Below, piece after piece: positions 15,652 through 24,105 of a stretch of 64,000 nt of DNA (positions within the stretch are counted from its first letter, which is position 1; each line of letters opens with the position of its first letter). This DNA comes from Streptomyces sp. Ag109_O5-10 (lineage in GTDB: Bacteria > Actinomycetota > Actinomycetes > Streptomycetales > Streptomycetaceae). Below the pieces are notes generated by a model. That model was not told the origin of the DNA. It worked only from the letters and a program-made list of their open reading frames with translations, and made no database searches. Made by a program: the position numbers and the translations under genes. Location: assembly GCF_900105755.1 (NCBI RefSeq), contig NZ_FNTQ01000001.1, forward strand, positions 744,001 through 808,000, in the 5' to 3' direction.

Positions 15652-16353
15652 ATGGCAGAGCCGCGCACCTTCTCGGAGCAGGACCCGATCCGCGTGTTCC
15701 TGCTGGACGACCACGAGGTCGTCCGGCGCGGCATCACCGACCTGCTCGACGCGGAACCCGACATCACGGTCGTCGGCGACGCCGGCACCGTCCAGCACGC
15801 CCTCGCCCGCGGCCCCGCCCTGCGCCCGCAGGTCGCCGTCCTCGACGTCCGCCTGCCCGACGGCGACGGCATCACCGTCTGCCGGGAACTACGCGACAAG
15901 ATGCCCGGCCTCGCCTGCCTCATGCTCACCTCCTTCGACGACGAGGAAGCCCTCCTCGACGCGATCATGGCCGGCGCCTCCGGCTACGTCCTCAAACAGA
16001 TCAAGGGCTCCGACCTGGTCTCCGCGGTCCGCACCGTCGCCTCCGGCCAGTCCATGCTCGACCCCGCCACCACCGCCCGCCTCATGCGCTCCCTGCGCGC
16101 CGACCCCGCCGAGACCCCGTCCACGCCACCCGAACTGGCCGGCCTCTCCCCCCGCGAACGCGACATCCTCGCCCTCATCGGCGACGGCCTCACCAACCGC
16201 GAGATCGGCAAGAAGCTCTACCTCTCCGAGAAGACCGTCAAGAACCACATCTCCCGCCTCCTCGCCAAACTCGGCGTCCAGCGCCGCGTCCAGGCCGCCG
16301 TCCTCGCCACCCACCTCGAACAGCCGGAGAACGGGGGCCACCCGGTGCGGTGA
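15652..16353 (+). CDS. osdR: NarL/DevR-type response regulator (OsdR-like), orphan
   Basis: A 233-residue response regulator. The receiver domain (about residues 13-135) has acidic residues D19-D20, phosphoacceptor D65 in VAVLDVRLPDGDG, T93 in MLTSFDDEE and K115 in GYVLKQIKG. The LuxR-type helix-turn-helix (about 160-220) reads LSPRERDILALIGDGLTNREIGKKLYLSEKTVKNH in overlapping pieces. The DEEALL segment and gene context match DevR of M. tuberculosis and OsdR of S. coelicolor, which control dormancy genes. No histidine kinase is adjacent or elsewhere in the window, unlike the osdK-osdR pair. Start ATG at 15652. Confidence 0.9.
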   Translation: MAEPRTFSEQDPIRVFLLDDHEVVRRGITDLLDAEPDITVVGDAGTVQHALARGPALRPQVAVLDVRLPDGDGITVCRELRDKMPGLACLMLTSFDDEEALLDAIMAGASGYVLKQIKGSDLVSAVRTVASGQSMLDPATTARLMRSLRADPAETPSTPPELAGLSPRERDILALIGDGLTNREIGKKLYLSEKTVKNHISRLLAKLGVQRRVQAAVLATHLEQPENGGHPVR

Positions 16354-16387
16354 GCCGTGCGGAGGGCCTGGTGAGGCCGAACGGCCC
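16352..16387 (+). promoter_or_regulatory. Dos-box-like sites upstream of the second Acg-like gene
   Basis: AGGCCGAACGGCCC (16374-16387) is centred 88 bp before the ATG at 16468. A weaker GAGCCGTGCGGAGG (16352-16365) lies 22 bp further upstream, overlapping the regulator stop codon. Confidence 0.55.
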
Positions 16388-16467
16388 CTGCCGTCGCTCA
16401 TCGCCGCCGGGAAGGCTCGAAGCAGCCGCGCCGCCACGGTGCGTCCCGGTCGGGGGAAGGAGTCACC

Positions 16468-17445
16468 ATGTCCGCCACGGTTCTGAACGCGTCGACCCTG
16501 GAGCAGCTGGTCGCCGCCGCCGTTGCCGCGCCGTCGATCCACAACACGCAGCCCTGGCGCTTCCGCCTGGACCTCGGCACGCTCACCCTCCAGATACGCG
16601 CCGCCACCGACCGTGCCCTGCGCCACACCGACCCCATGGGCCGGGCCCTGCACGTCTCGGTCGGCTGTGCCCTCTTCAACCTCAGGGTCGCGGCCGCGCA
16701 CTTCGGCTGGGAGCCGGTGCCCCGGCTCCTGCCGCGCCCGGAGCAACCGGATCTGCTGGCCACGGTGCGGCTGGCCGGTGCGACCAGGTCATCGGTCTTC
16801 CCAGCCTTGTACGAAGCGGTATGGCGGCGCCACAGCAGCCGTTTCCCCTTCTCGGACCGCGCGCTGCCGACCACCGTGGTGACGGAACTCCGCGACGCCG
16901 CCCGTGCCGACGGCGCGCACCTCGACCTCGTGTCGCCCTCTGACGTCGACCCCCTGCTCGGGCTGATCGGCCAGGCGGAACGCCGCAACATCGCCGACAC
17001 CGACCGAGCGGTGGAAAGCCGCCGCTGGGTCCGCGCGACCGCTCGTGCGACCGACGGACTGACGCCCGAGGTCCTCGGCCCCCAGGACTTCCTGGAGCAC
17101 GTCCCGATGCGGGACTTCGGCGCTCATCGGCATCCGAGCGCCCTGACCGCCGTGCCCTTCGAACGTCATCCGCACCTCTTCGTCCTGTCGACCGACCACG
17201 ACCGCCGGGCCGACTGGCTGCGCGCGGGGCAGGCTCTCGAACACGTCCTGCTGGTGGCCACCGCGCACGGCGTGCGCACCTCGCTGCTCCACCAGGCGCT
17301 GGAATGGCCTGATCTGCGTGACCGGCTGATCCCGCCGACGAACGGACGGCCTCGCCACGCACAGATGGTGATACGTGCCGGACACGGCCAGGACGGACCT
17401 CCGTCTCCGCGTCTGCCCGTCCCGACCCCGAGGCACGCTTCCTGA
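16468..17445 (+). CDS. Acg-family nitroreductase-like flavoprotein, second copy
   Basis: A 325-residue paralog of the protein at 941. It shares APSIHNTQPWRF near the N-terminus, RHSSRFPF at about residue 117, and DWLRAGQALEHVLL with HQALEWPDLRD in the C-terminal part. As for mycobacterial Acg, FMN binding is expected; enzyme activity is uncertain. Start ATG at 16468 after GGGGAAGGAG. It has its own Dos-box-like promoter directly after the response regulator gene, so it is a likely direct target. Confidence 0.9.
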   Translation: MSATVLNASTLEQLVAAAVAAPSIHNTQPWRFRLDLGTLTLQIRAATDRALRHTDPMGRALHVSVGCALFNLRVAAAHFGWEPVPRLLPRPEQPDLLATVRLAGATRSSVFPALYEAVWRRHSSRFPFSDRALPTTVVTELRDAARADGAHLDLVSPSDVDPLLGLIGQAERRNIADTDRAVESRRWVRATARATDGLTPEVLGPQDFLEHVPMRDFGAHRHPSALTAVPFERHPHLFVLSTDHDRRADWLRAGQALEHVLLVATAHGVRTSLLHQALEWPDLRDRLIPPTNGRPRHAQMVIRAGHGQDGPPSPRLPVPTPRHAS

Positions 17446-17467
17446 AGTGATGCCCGCCGGTCCACCG

Positions 17468-17501
17468 GGGCCGTCCGGACCCCGCCGGTGACGAACGGCC
17501 C
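17468..17501 (+). promoter_or_regulatory. Paired Dos-box-like sites upstream of oleate hydratase
   Basis: GGGCCGTCCGGACC (17468-17481, inside the longer palindrome GGGGCCGTCCGGACCCC) and GTGACGAACGGCCC (17488-17501) have centres 20 bp apart, 106 and 86 bp before the ATG at 17580. Confidence 0.65.
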
Positions 17502-17579
17502 ACTGACCGCGCCGCTCGCGCGGGACACCGTAGGAGATGCGGTTCCCGATCACGGGCGCGAGCGACGAGGAGTGTTCCG

Positions 17580-19151
17580 ATGGCGAAGGCGTATCTGGTG
17601 GGCAGCGGGATCGCGGCGCTCGCCGCGGCGGCGTTCCTGATCCGCGACGGCGGTTTCGCGGGCCCGGACGTCCACCTCTTCGAGGAACAGATGGGCATCG
17701 GGGGCAGCCTGGACGCGGGCGGCACCCCCGAGGCCGGCTACACCATGCGCGGCGGCCGCATGTTCGAGGCCGAGTTCCGCTGCACGTACGACCTGCTGTC
17801 CGGCATTCCCACGCTGGACGATGCCTCGGTGTCCGTGACGCAGGAGATCCTCGCCGGACACGAGGAGTTCGCCTGGGACGACATCGCGCGGCTGGTCGAC
17901 GGGGACGGGAAGATCGTCGACACCCGCTCGATGGGGTTCTCGGAGCGCGACCGGCTGGACCTGGTCCGTTGTCTGGCCGCTCCCGAGGGCCACCTGGACG
18001 ACAAGCGGATCACCGACTGCTTCGGCGAGCACTTCTTCACCACGAACTTCTGGTTCATGTGGTGCACCACGTTCGCCTTCCAGCCCTGGCACAGCGCGAT
18101 CGAGTTCCGCCGCTACCTGCGCCGCTTCATCCACCTGTTCCCGGAGTTCGGCTCCATGTCCGGCATCCACCGGACCCGCTACAACCAGTACGACTCGATC
18201 GTGCGCCCCCTGAGCGCCTGGCTGCGCGAACGCGGCGTGACCATCCACCCCGGATGCACGGTCACCGACCTGGAGTTCGCCCCGGAAAGGGACGGCAGGA
18301 CGGTGGCAGCCGTCCGCCTGTGCCGGGCCGACCGCGAGGAGCGGATCGCCGTGGCCCCCGAGGACCTGGTCCTGGTGACCAACGGCTCCATGACCGACGC
18401 CTCCAGCCGCGGCACGCACACCTCTCCCCCGCCGCCGCCTCCCCAGCGCTCGGACGCCTGGCTGCTGTGGCACCGACTGGCCCGCGGGCGCGAGAACTTC
18501 GGGAACCCCGACACCTTCGACAAGCACGTGAGGGAGTCGCGCTGGGAGTCGTTCACCGTCACCGCCAAGGACCCCGCCTTCCTCGACGCCCTGGCCGAGT
18601 TGAGCGGCCGGGAGACCGGCAGGGGCGGGCTGATGACGTTCACGGACTCCAACTGGCTGCTCACCATCGTCGCCAACCGCCAGCCCGTCTACCGCGACCA
18701 GCCTGAGGACGTCTCGGTCTGGTGGGGCTACGGCCTCTTCCCCGGCCGTGCCGGGAACAGCACGCCCAAGCCGATGACCATGTGCTCGGGCCGGGAGATC
18801 CTCGAAGAGGTCCTGCACCACCTGCACTTCGACGACCGCACCAGCGCCCGCGTCCTCGAAACGTCCACGGTCATCCCGTGCGTGATGCCCTACATCACCA
18901 GCCAGTTCCTGAACCGCCGCCGTGACGACCGGCCCGATGTCGTGCCCGAGGGCTCGGTCAACCTCGCCTTCATCGGGCAGTTCGCGGAGGTACCGGACGA
19001 CGTCGTCTTCACGGTCGAGTACTCCGTGCGCACGGCGTGGACGGCGGTGTCCCGGCTGCTCCACCTCGACACGCGGCCGCCGGCCGTCTACAAGGGCCAC
19101 CACGATCCCCACGTCCTGGCCGCGGCCATGGAGACCATGCACCGCCGTTGA
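17580..19151 (+). CDS. ohyA: Oleate hydratase (MCRA family)
   Basis: A 523-residue FAD protein of the oleate hydratase family. The dinucleotide fold is AYLVGSGIAALAAAAFL (residues 4-20), followed by HLFEEQMGIGGSLDAGG (about 38-54) and the family motif GGRMFEAEFRCTYDLL (about 57-72). Also seen are WFMWCTTFAFQPWHS and a C-terminal LAFIGQFAEVP. It adds water to the cis-9 double bond of unsaturated fatty acids, giving 10-hydroxy acids, and acts at the membrane surface. It is shorter than some family members (about 590) but typical for actinobacteria. The paired Dos-like sites make it a probable regulon member, which is unusual for lipid hydration. Confidence 0.92.
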   Translation: MAKAYLVGSGIAALAAAAFLIRDGGFAGPDVHLFEEQMGIGGSLDAGGTPEAGYTMRGGRMFEAEFRCTYDLLSGIPTLDDASVSVTQEILAGHEEFAWDDIARLVDGDGKIVDTRSMGFSERDRLDLVRCLAAPEGHLDDKRITDCFGEHFFTTNFWFMWCTTFAFQPWHSAIEFRRYLRRFIHLFPEFGSMSGIHRTRYNQYDSIVRPLSAWLRERGVTIHPGCTVTDLEFAPERDGRTVAAVRLCRADREERIAVAPEDLVLVTNGSMTDASSRGTHTSPPPPPPQRSDAWLLWHRLARGRENFGNPDTFDKHVRESRWESFTVTAKDPAFLDALAELSGRETGRGGLMTFTDSNWLLTIVANRQPVYRDQPEDVSVWWGYGLFPGRAGNSTPKPMTMCSGREILEEVLHHLHFDDRTSARVLETSTVIPCVMPYITSQFLNRRRDDRPDVVPEGSVNLAFIGQFAEVPDDVVFTVEYSVRTAWTAVSRLLHLDTRPPAVYKGHHDPHVLAAAMETMHRR

Positions 19152-19157
19152 GGCACC

Positions 19158-19190
19158 TCCCCGGGAGGGCCGCTCGGGCCGTCCCGGGGA
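19158..19190 (+). terminator. Hairpin terminator after oleate hydratase
   Basis: Arms TCCCCGGGA-G-GGCC (19158-19171) and GGCC-G-TCCCGGGGA (19177-19190) pair over 13 of 14 positions with a 5-nt loop, 6 bases after the stop. Confidence 0.75.
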
Positions 19191-19237
19191 CGTTCGGTAT
19201 GTGCCCCGCCACCCGGTGCGCGGCCTTGCACGGACCC

Positions 19238-19470
19238 ATGACGAATGTACGAGACGTACCCGAACAGGCCTCCGTACCGGGGAACCACGGTCCGGCCAAC
19301 CGCTGGGCCGCGCTGCTCGTGCCCTGTGTGTCGCTGCTGATCGTGACGCTGGACAACACCGTCCTGAACGTGGCACTGCCCACCTGGTCCGCGAACCGGA
19401 CGCGCCGACGAGCCGGTCGCGATGGCTCGTGGACGCCTGTGCCCTGGTCCTCCGGCGATGGGCCGTCATC
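19238..19470 (+). pseudogene. Frameshifted N-terminal remnant of an MFS (EmrB/QacA-type) transporter
   Basis: An ATG at 19238 begins a typical drug-exporter N-terminus: NRWAALLVPCVSLLIVTLDN then TVLNVALPT, the first membrane helix. At about 19383 the homology jumps by one base into another frame, LVREPDAPTSRSRWLVDACA then LVL, the end of the first loop and start of helix 2. After about 19470 no transporter sequence remains. Full proteins have about 480 residues and 14 helices. The gene is dead by frameshift and truncation. Confidence 0.82.
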
Positions 19471-19534
19471 GAGGCGCCGGCACCTCTCCGTACACCGGCT
19501 GCGGCACGCCCCGGCGGCAGCGCCGGATCAGCCT

Positions 19535-19569
19535 GGGCCGACCGGCCCACCGGAGGGGACCGACAAGCA
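19535..19569 (+). promoter_or_regulatory. Paired Dos-box-like sites upstream of ppdK
   Basis: GGGCCGACCGGCCC (19535-19548, perfect arms) and GGGACCGACAAGCA (19556-19569) have centres 21 bp apart, 104 and 83 bp before the ATG at 19645. Confidence 0.65.
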
Positions 19570-19644
19570 CCTGCCCCCTCCGACACCGGCGGACAGACGC
19601 TGGAGAGAGCATCCAGCCGAAGGCCGACGGAGGAGACCGACATC

Positions 19645-22329
19645 ATGGTCCGTTACGTGTACGACTTCGCGGAGGGCAGCCGTGACCTGGCCGGACTGCT
19701 CGGCGGCAAGGGGGCGAACCTGGCCGAGATGACCCGGCTGGGACTGCCGGTGCCGCCGGGTTTCACCGTGACGACCGAGGCCTGCCGGACGTTTCTCGGC
19801 ACCGGCGCCGAGCCGCACGGGCTGGCCGAGGAGATCTCCGAGCATCTGGCGGCTGTGGAGAACTCGGCCGGCCGCAGGCTGGAGCAGTCCGACGACCCAC
19901 TGCTGCTGTCCGTCCGCTCCGGGGCACGCTTCTCCATGCCCGGCATGATGGAGACGATCCTCGACATCGGCCTCGGCGACGACTCCGTGCTCGGTTTGGC
20001 GAAGGTGTCGGGGAACGAGCGCTTCGCCTGGGATTCCTACCGCCGCCTGGTGCAGATGTTCGGCAGCACGGTCATGGGCGTCGACAGCGGGGTGTTCGAG
20101 AACGCCCTCGCCGACCTCAAACGTTCCCGGGGCGCGGCCGACGATCTGGGCCTGGAAGCCGCCGACCTGGCCGAGCTCGTCGAGACGTACAAGGCCCTGA
20201 TCCGCCGGGAAACGGGCGAGGAATTCCCGCAGTCCCCGCACGAGCAGCTGCGCCGGGCCGTCCTGGCCGTCTTCGAGTCCTGGAACGGCGAGCGGGCCCG
20301 GATCTACCGCCACCGTGAACGCATTTCCGACGATCTCGGCACCGCGGTGACCGTACAGACCATGGTCTTCGGCAACCTCGGCTCCGACTCGGGCAGCGGC
20401 GTCGCCTTCACACGCGACCCCGCCACCGGACGCCCCGGCCTGTACGGCGATTACCTGCCGAACGCCCAGGGCGAGGACGTCGTGGCCGGCATCCGCAACA
20501 CCGTGCCGCTGGCCGACCTGGAAGAGCTCGACCCTGTCTCCTACGCTCAGCTGCGCGATCACATGGAGACCCTGGAAGCGCACTACCGGGATCTGTGCGA
20601 CATCGAGTTCACCATCGAGCGCGGCCGGCTCTGGATGCTGCAGACCCGGGTCGGCAAGCGGACCGCCGAGGCAGCGTTCGCCATCGCCTCCGAACTGGTG
20701 GACGAGGGTCTGATCAGCCCCGCCGAGGCGCTGGGCCGGGTCACGGGGGAGGGGCTCGCGCGGCTGATGTTCCCCCGCTTCGACACCTCCGCGGTCGGCG
20801 AGGCGCTCGCGCACGGTCTTCCCGCCTCGCCGGGCGCGGCCGTGGGCGCCGCGGTGTTCGACTCCGCCGAGGCCGTCCGCCGGGCCGCCGCGGGTGAGCA
20901 GGTCGTGCTCGTCCGCCAGGAGACCACCCCCGACGACCTCCCGGGCATGATCGCCGCGCAGGCGGTGCTGACCAGCCGCGGCGGCAAGACAAGTCACGCC
21001 GCCGTGGTCGCCCGCGGCATGGGCACGGTGTGCGTCTGCGGCGCGGAGGAGCTCACCGTGGACGCAACAGGGCGCCGCTTCACCGTCGGTGAGACCGTCG
21101 TCGAAGAGGGCACGGTGATCTCGGTCGACGGTTTCGAAGGGGCCGTGTACCCGGGCGCCGCTCCGCTGGTCGACTCCGCGGTCATGCGGTACTTCGAGAC
21201 GGGTGAGCGGCCGGCCGGGCTGGTCGAGGCCGTGGCCGACGCCATGGAACAGGCCGACCGCACAGCCCGGCTGGAGGTGCGTGCCAACGCGGACACCCCG
21301 GAGGACGCCGCCCGCGCCCGGCGGTTCGGCGCCCGGGGTATCGGGCTGTGCCGTACCGAGCACATGTTCCTGGGCGAGCGGCGCAAGCTGGTCGAGGCGA
21401 TGATCCTGGCCCGTGACGAGGCCGAGCGGAAGGAGGCGCTCAGCGCGCTGCTGCCGCTCCAGCGCCAGGACTTCATCGGCATTTTGGAGGCGATGGACGG
21501 TCTGCCCGTCACCGTCCGCCTCATCGACCCGCCCCTGCACGAGTTCCTGCCCGACCGCACCGACCTCGCCGTGCGGATCGCCGCCGCCGAGGCCCGGGGC
21601 GAACACGCGGACCCGCATGACACCGAACTCCTCGACGCGGTCAACCGGATGCACGAGGAGAACCCGATGCTCGGGCTGCGGGGCGTACGTCTGGGCCTGG
21701 TCGTGCCCGGTCTGGTCGCCATGCAGGTACGGGCCGTCGCCGAGGCGGTCGTGGCGCGCACGAGGTGCGGGGGCTCCCCCGAGGCGGAGATCATGGTGCC
21801 GCTGGTCGGCGCCGTCGAGGAACTGCGCATCGAGCGGACCGAAGTGGAACGGGTCCTGGCCGAGGTCTCCGAGGAGACCGGCGTCCCCGTGCACTGCCCC
21901 GTCGGCACCATGATCGAGCTGCCGAGGGCCGCGCTCACCGCGGGCAAGATCGCCGAGGAGGCGGAGTTCTTCTCCTTCGGCACGAACGACCTGACCCAGA
22001 CCACCTGGGGCTTCTCGCGAGACGACGTAGAGGCGGCGTTCTTCTCCGCCTATCTCGACAAGGGCATCTTCGCCGCCTCGCCCTTCGAGACCCTCGACCG
22101 TGACGGCGTGGGCCGGCTGGTCCGGATCGCCGTCGACGAGGGCCGCGCCGCACGCCCCGACCTGAAGATCGGCGTGTGCGGCGAGCACGGCGGCGACCCC
22201 GACTCCGTCCACTTCTTCCACGCGGCCGGACTGGACTACGTCTCCTGCTCGCCCTTCCGCGTCCCGGTGGCCCGCCTGGAGGCCGGGCGGGCCGAACTGT
22301 CCTGGACAGGATCGAGCGACAGCAGGTGA
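19645..22329 (+). CDS. ppdK: Pyruvate, phosphate dikinase
   Basis: An 894-residue PPDK of normal length. The nucleotide-binding domain starts VYDFAEGSRDLAGLLGGKGANLAEM and runs to about residue 340. The swivelling domain has the phosphohistidine motif TSRGGKTSHAAVVARGMG (about 444-461). The PEP/pyruvate barrel has GIGLCRTEHMF, FGTNDLTQTTWGFSRDD and GVCGEHGGDP near the end. It reversibly converts pyruvate, ATP and phosphate to PEP, AMP and PPi. In the dormancy island it may allow PPi-linked ATP economy or gluconeogenic flow (inference). Start ATG at 19645 after GGAGGAG. It is followed by a hairpin and a CBS-BON gene. Confidence 0.96.
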   Translation: MVRYVYDFAEGSRDLAGLLGGKGANLAEMTRLGLPVPPGFTVTTEACRTFLGTGAEPHGLAEEISEHLAAVENSAGRRLEQSDDPLLLSVRSGARFSMPGMMETILDIGLGDDSVLGLAKVSGNERFAWDSYRRLVQMFGSTVMGVDSGVFENALADLKRSRGAADDLGLEAADLAELVETYKALIRRETGEEFPQSPHEQLRRAVLAVFESWNGERARIYRHRERISDDLGTAVTVQTMVFGNLGSDSGSGVAFTRDPATGRPGLYGDYLPNAQGEDVVAGIRNTVPLADLEELDPVSYAQLRDHMETLEAHYRDLCDIEFTIERGRLWMLQTRVGKRTAEAAFAIASELVDEGLISPAEALGRVTGEGLARLMFPRFDTSAVGEALAHGLPASPGAAVGAAVFDSAEAVRRAAAGEQVVLVRQETTPDDLPGMIAAQAVLTSRGGKTSHAAVVARGMGTVCVCGAEELTVDATGRRFTVGETVVEEGTVISVDGFEGAVYPGAAPLVDSAVMRYFETGERPAGLVEAVADAMEQADRTARLEVRANADTPEDAARARRFGARGIGLCRTEHMFLGERRKLVEAMILARDEAERKEALSALLPLQRQDFIGILEAMDGLPVTVRLIDPPLHEFLPDRTDLAVRIAAAEARGEHADPHDTELLDAVNRMHEENPMLGLRGVRLGLVVPGLVAMQVRAVAEAVVARTRCGGSPEAEIMVPLVGAVEELRIERTEVERVLAEVSEETGVPVHCPVGTMIELPRAALTAGKIAEEAEFFSFGTNDLTQTTWGFSRDDVEAAFFSAYLDKGIFAASPFETLDRDGVGRLVRIAVDEGRAARPDLKIGVCGEHGGDPDSVHFFHAAGLDYVSCSPFRVPVARLEAGRAELSWTGSSDSR

Positions 22330-22334
22330 GAACA

Positions 22335-22366
22335 GGGCCCGGGCTCGCGTTCCCGAGCCCGGGCCC
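22335..22366 (+). terminator. Perfect 13-bp hairpin between ppdK and the CBS-BON gene
   Basis: Arms 22335-22347 (GGGCCCGGGCTCG) and 22354-22366 are exact inverses with a 6-nt loop. It starts 5 bases after the ppdK stop and ends 10 bases before the next ribosome site, so it can terminate most transcripts or protect the ppdK 3' end. Confidence 0.75.
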
Positions 22367-22388
22367 GAACGGAAAGGAGGTGGCCGCC

Positions 22389-23099
22389 ATGGCCCGCATC
22401 GTCGGTGAGGTGATGACCTCCGACGTCGTCGAGGCGCACCCGGAGACGACGTTCAAGGACGTCGTACGCCTGCTGGACCGGCACCGGATCAGCGGCCTGC
22501 CCGTCGTGGACCACGACGACAAGGTCGTCGGCGTGGTCTCGCAGACGGACCTGGTCCGTCGCCAGGCGGCCCGGCCGTCCGACGGCCGGTCTCCACGGTC
22601 GCGGCGCCACTCGCCGGGCCGCCTCAAGCGCCCTCGGCCCAGTGCCGCCGCCGGCACCGTGACGGCCCGGGACCTGATGTCGACGCCCGCGATCACCGTG
22701 CATCCGGAACAGCGGATAGCCGACGCCGCACGGGTGATGGAGCGGCACGGCGTCGAGCGCCTGCCCGTCGTGGACGAGGAGGACCGCCTGATCGGCATCG
22801 CCACCCGCCGTGACCTGCTGCGGGTCTTCCTGCGCACGGACGACGAGATCGGGCGGGAAGTCCGCGACGAGGTACTGGACCTCACGCTCGGGCTCGCGCC
22901 CGACAGCGTGGCCGTCTCGGTCCGGGACGGCATGGTCACCCTGACCGGAGCCGTACCGCGCCACGGCGACATTCCGACCGCGATCCGGATGACGTACCGG
23001 GTGGACGGAGTGGTCGGCGTCGTCAACGACCTGACCTTCGGCACCGATGGCGCCCTCGGTGTCGGGAGCACCCGCTCCTCCGGTGCCCCCTCCGACTAG
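22389..23099 (+). CDS. CBS-CBS-BON protein
   Basis: A 236-residue relative of the 14895 protein: CBS 1 (about residues 4-58; ISGLPVVDHDDKVVGVVSQTD), a basic linker of about 25 residues, CBS 2 (about 95-148; GVERLPVVDEEDRLIGIATRR), then BON (about 160-222; SVRDGMVTLTGAVPRHGD, VDGVVGVVNDLTF). Start ATG at 22389 after AAAGGAGG. It is 59 bp behind ppdK with a strong hairpin between them, so it is probably partly co-transcribed. The ligand is unknown. Confidence 0.9.
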   Translation: MARIVGEVMTSDVVEAHPETTFKDVVRLLDRHRISGLPVVDHDDKVVGVVSQTDLVRRQAARPSDGRSPRSRRHSPGRLKRPRPSAAAGTVTARDLMSTPAITVHPEQRIADAARVMERHGVERLPVVDEEDRLIGIATRRDLLRVFLRTDDEIGREVRDEVLDLTLGLAPDSVAVSVRDGMVTLTGAVPRHGDIPTAIRMTYRVDGVVGVVNDLTFGTDGALGVGSTRSSGAPSD

Positions 23100-23274
23100 G
23101 CCGCTTCTGACGTCTCTTGGGTCGGCCGGGTGGATCCGTGCTGTCCGGCTCACGCATCCGGCGGTGTGGTCCGGCCGGCCGGGCAGCCGTCCGGACCCAC
23201 GGGTCCTCCGCACGCACCGAGATCCCGACCGGAAACCTCGCGTGGTGAACGAGTCGGTCGTGGCGCGTGCGGCC

Positions 23275-24105
23275 TCACCTCTCCGGTATGACGACCAGGG
23301 GGCAGTGCGACCGGTGCAGCAGCGTATGGGCGACCGGACCCAGGCGGTGTGCGAACACACCTGCACGACGATGAGCGCCGACGACCGCTACTGCGACGTC
23401 CTGGGACGCCTTCAGCAGTGCGGGAGCCGGTGCGGAACGGACCGTGTGCGACTCCACGACGACATCGGGATGGCGGTCCTCCAGACGGCTGAGGGCGAAG
23501 TGCGCCACGGCCTCCTCGGACAGGCTCTCCCTGACCGTCCGTTCCTGCCCGGGACTGCGCGCCCCGGTGAGGGAGGGCAGTTCGGGGGTGATGTGCCGGT
23601 GGCTCCAGGAGTGCAGGACACGGAGGCTCACCCGGCGCCGCTCGGCCTCCTGGAAGGCGTACTCCGCCGCTGGCAGGTCCGAGTCGTCGGCAAAGCCGAG
23701 TAACACGGGCCGGCCCTCCCCGCAGCGGTGGTCCCCCCGGACGACAAGGAGCGGTCCCTGCGCGACAGCGGCCAGTCGCAGGCTCACCGAGCCCAGCACC
23801 GAACCCGTCACCGTGCCAAGACCGCGTGTCCCCACCACGGTGAGGACCGCGCGCTCGCTCTCGCGCGCCAGGGCGTGCACCACGCCTCCCTCGGCCGCGA
23901 CGGTCTCGACGAGCAGCCCCGGGTACCGCTCCCGTGTGCGCGAGACGGCGTAGGCCAGAACCGGTGTGGCCTCGTCCCGGTCGGGAACCGCGTACAGCAC
24001 GCGCAGCGCGCTGCCATGGCGTACGGCCTCTGCCCCGGCCCAGTCCAGAGCCCGAACAGAGGTCAGGGAGCCGTCGACTCCGACGACGATGTGTTGCAGG
24101 GTCAT
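23275..24105 (-). CDS. Tandem-domain universal stress protein
   Basis: A 276-residue two-domain UspA protein. It opens HIVVGVDGSLTSVRALDWAG. Domain 1 has the complete ATP loop GTRGLGTVTGSVLGS; domain 2 has GAHRRAGVFAHRLGP and is degenerate. The ATG at 24105 is chosen because GGAGAGG lies 6-12 bases upstream; an earlier in-frame ATG at 24159 lacks one. It is convergent with the CBS-BON gene across a 175-bp gap with no other feature. Its upstream region has two inverted Dos-like elements. Confidence 0.9.
   Translation of the reverse strand: MTLQHIVVGVDGSLTSVRALDWAGAEAVRHGSALRVLYAVPDRDEATPVLAYAVSRTRERYPGLLVETVAAEGGVVHALARESERAVLTVVGTRGLGTVTGSVLGSVSLRLAAVAQGPLLVVRGDHRCGEGRPVLLGFADDSDLPAAEYAFQEAERRRVSLRVLHSWSHRHITPELPSLTGARSPGQERTVRESLSEEAVAHFALSRLEDRHPDVVVESHTVRSAPAPALLKASQDVAVAVVGAHRRAGVFAHRLGPVAHTLLHRSHCPLVVIPER

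Noticed and set aside
19528..22221. Long antisense open frame of about 897 codons opposite ppdK
   Set aside because: It mirrors PPDK coding bias in a high-GC genome, has repetitive Gly/Val/His/Asp-rich composition and no domain.
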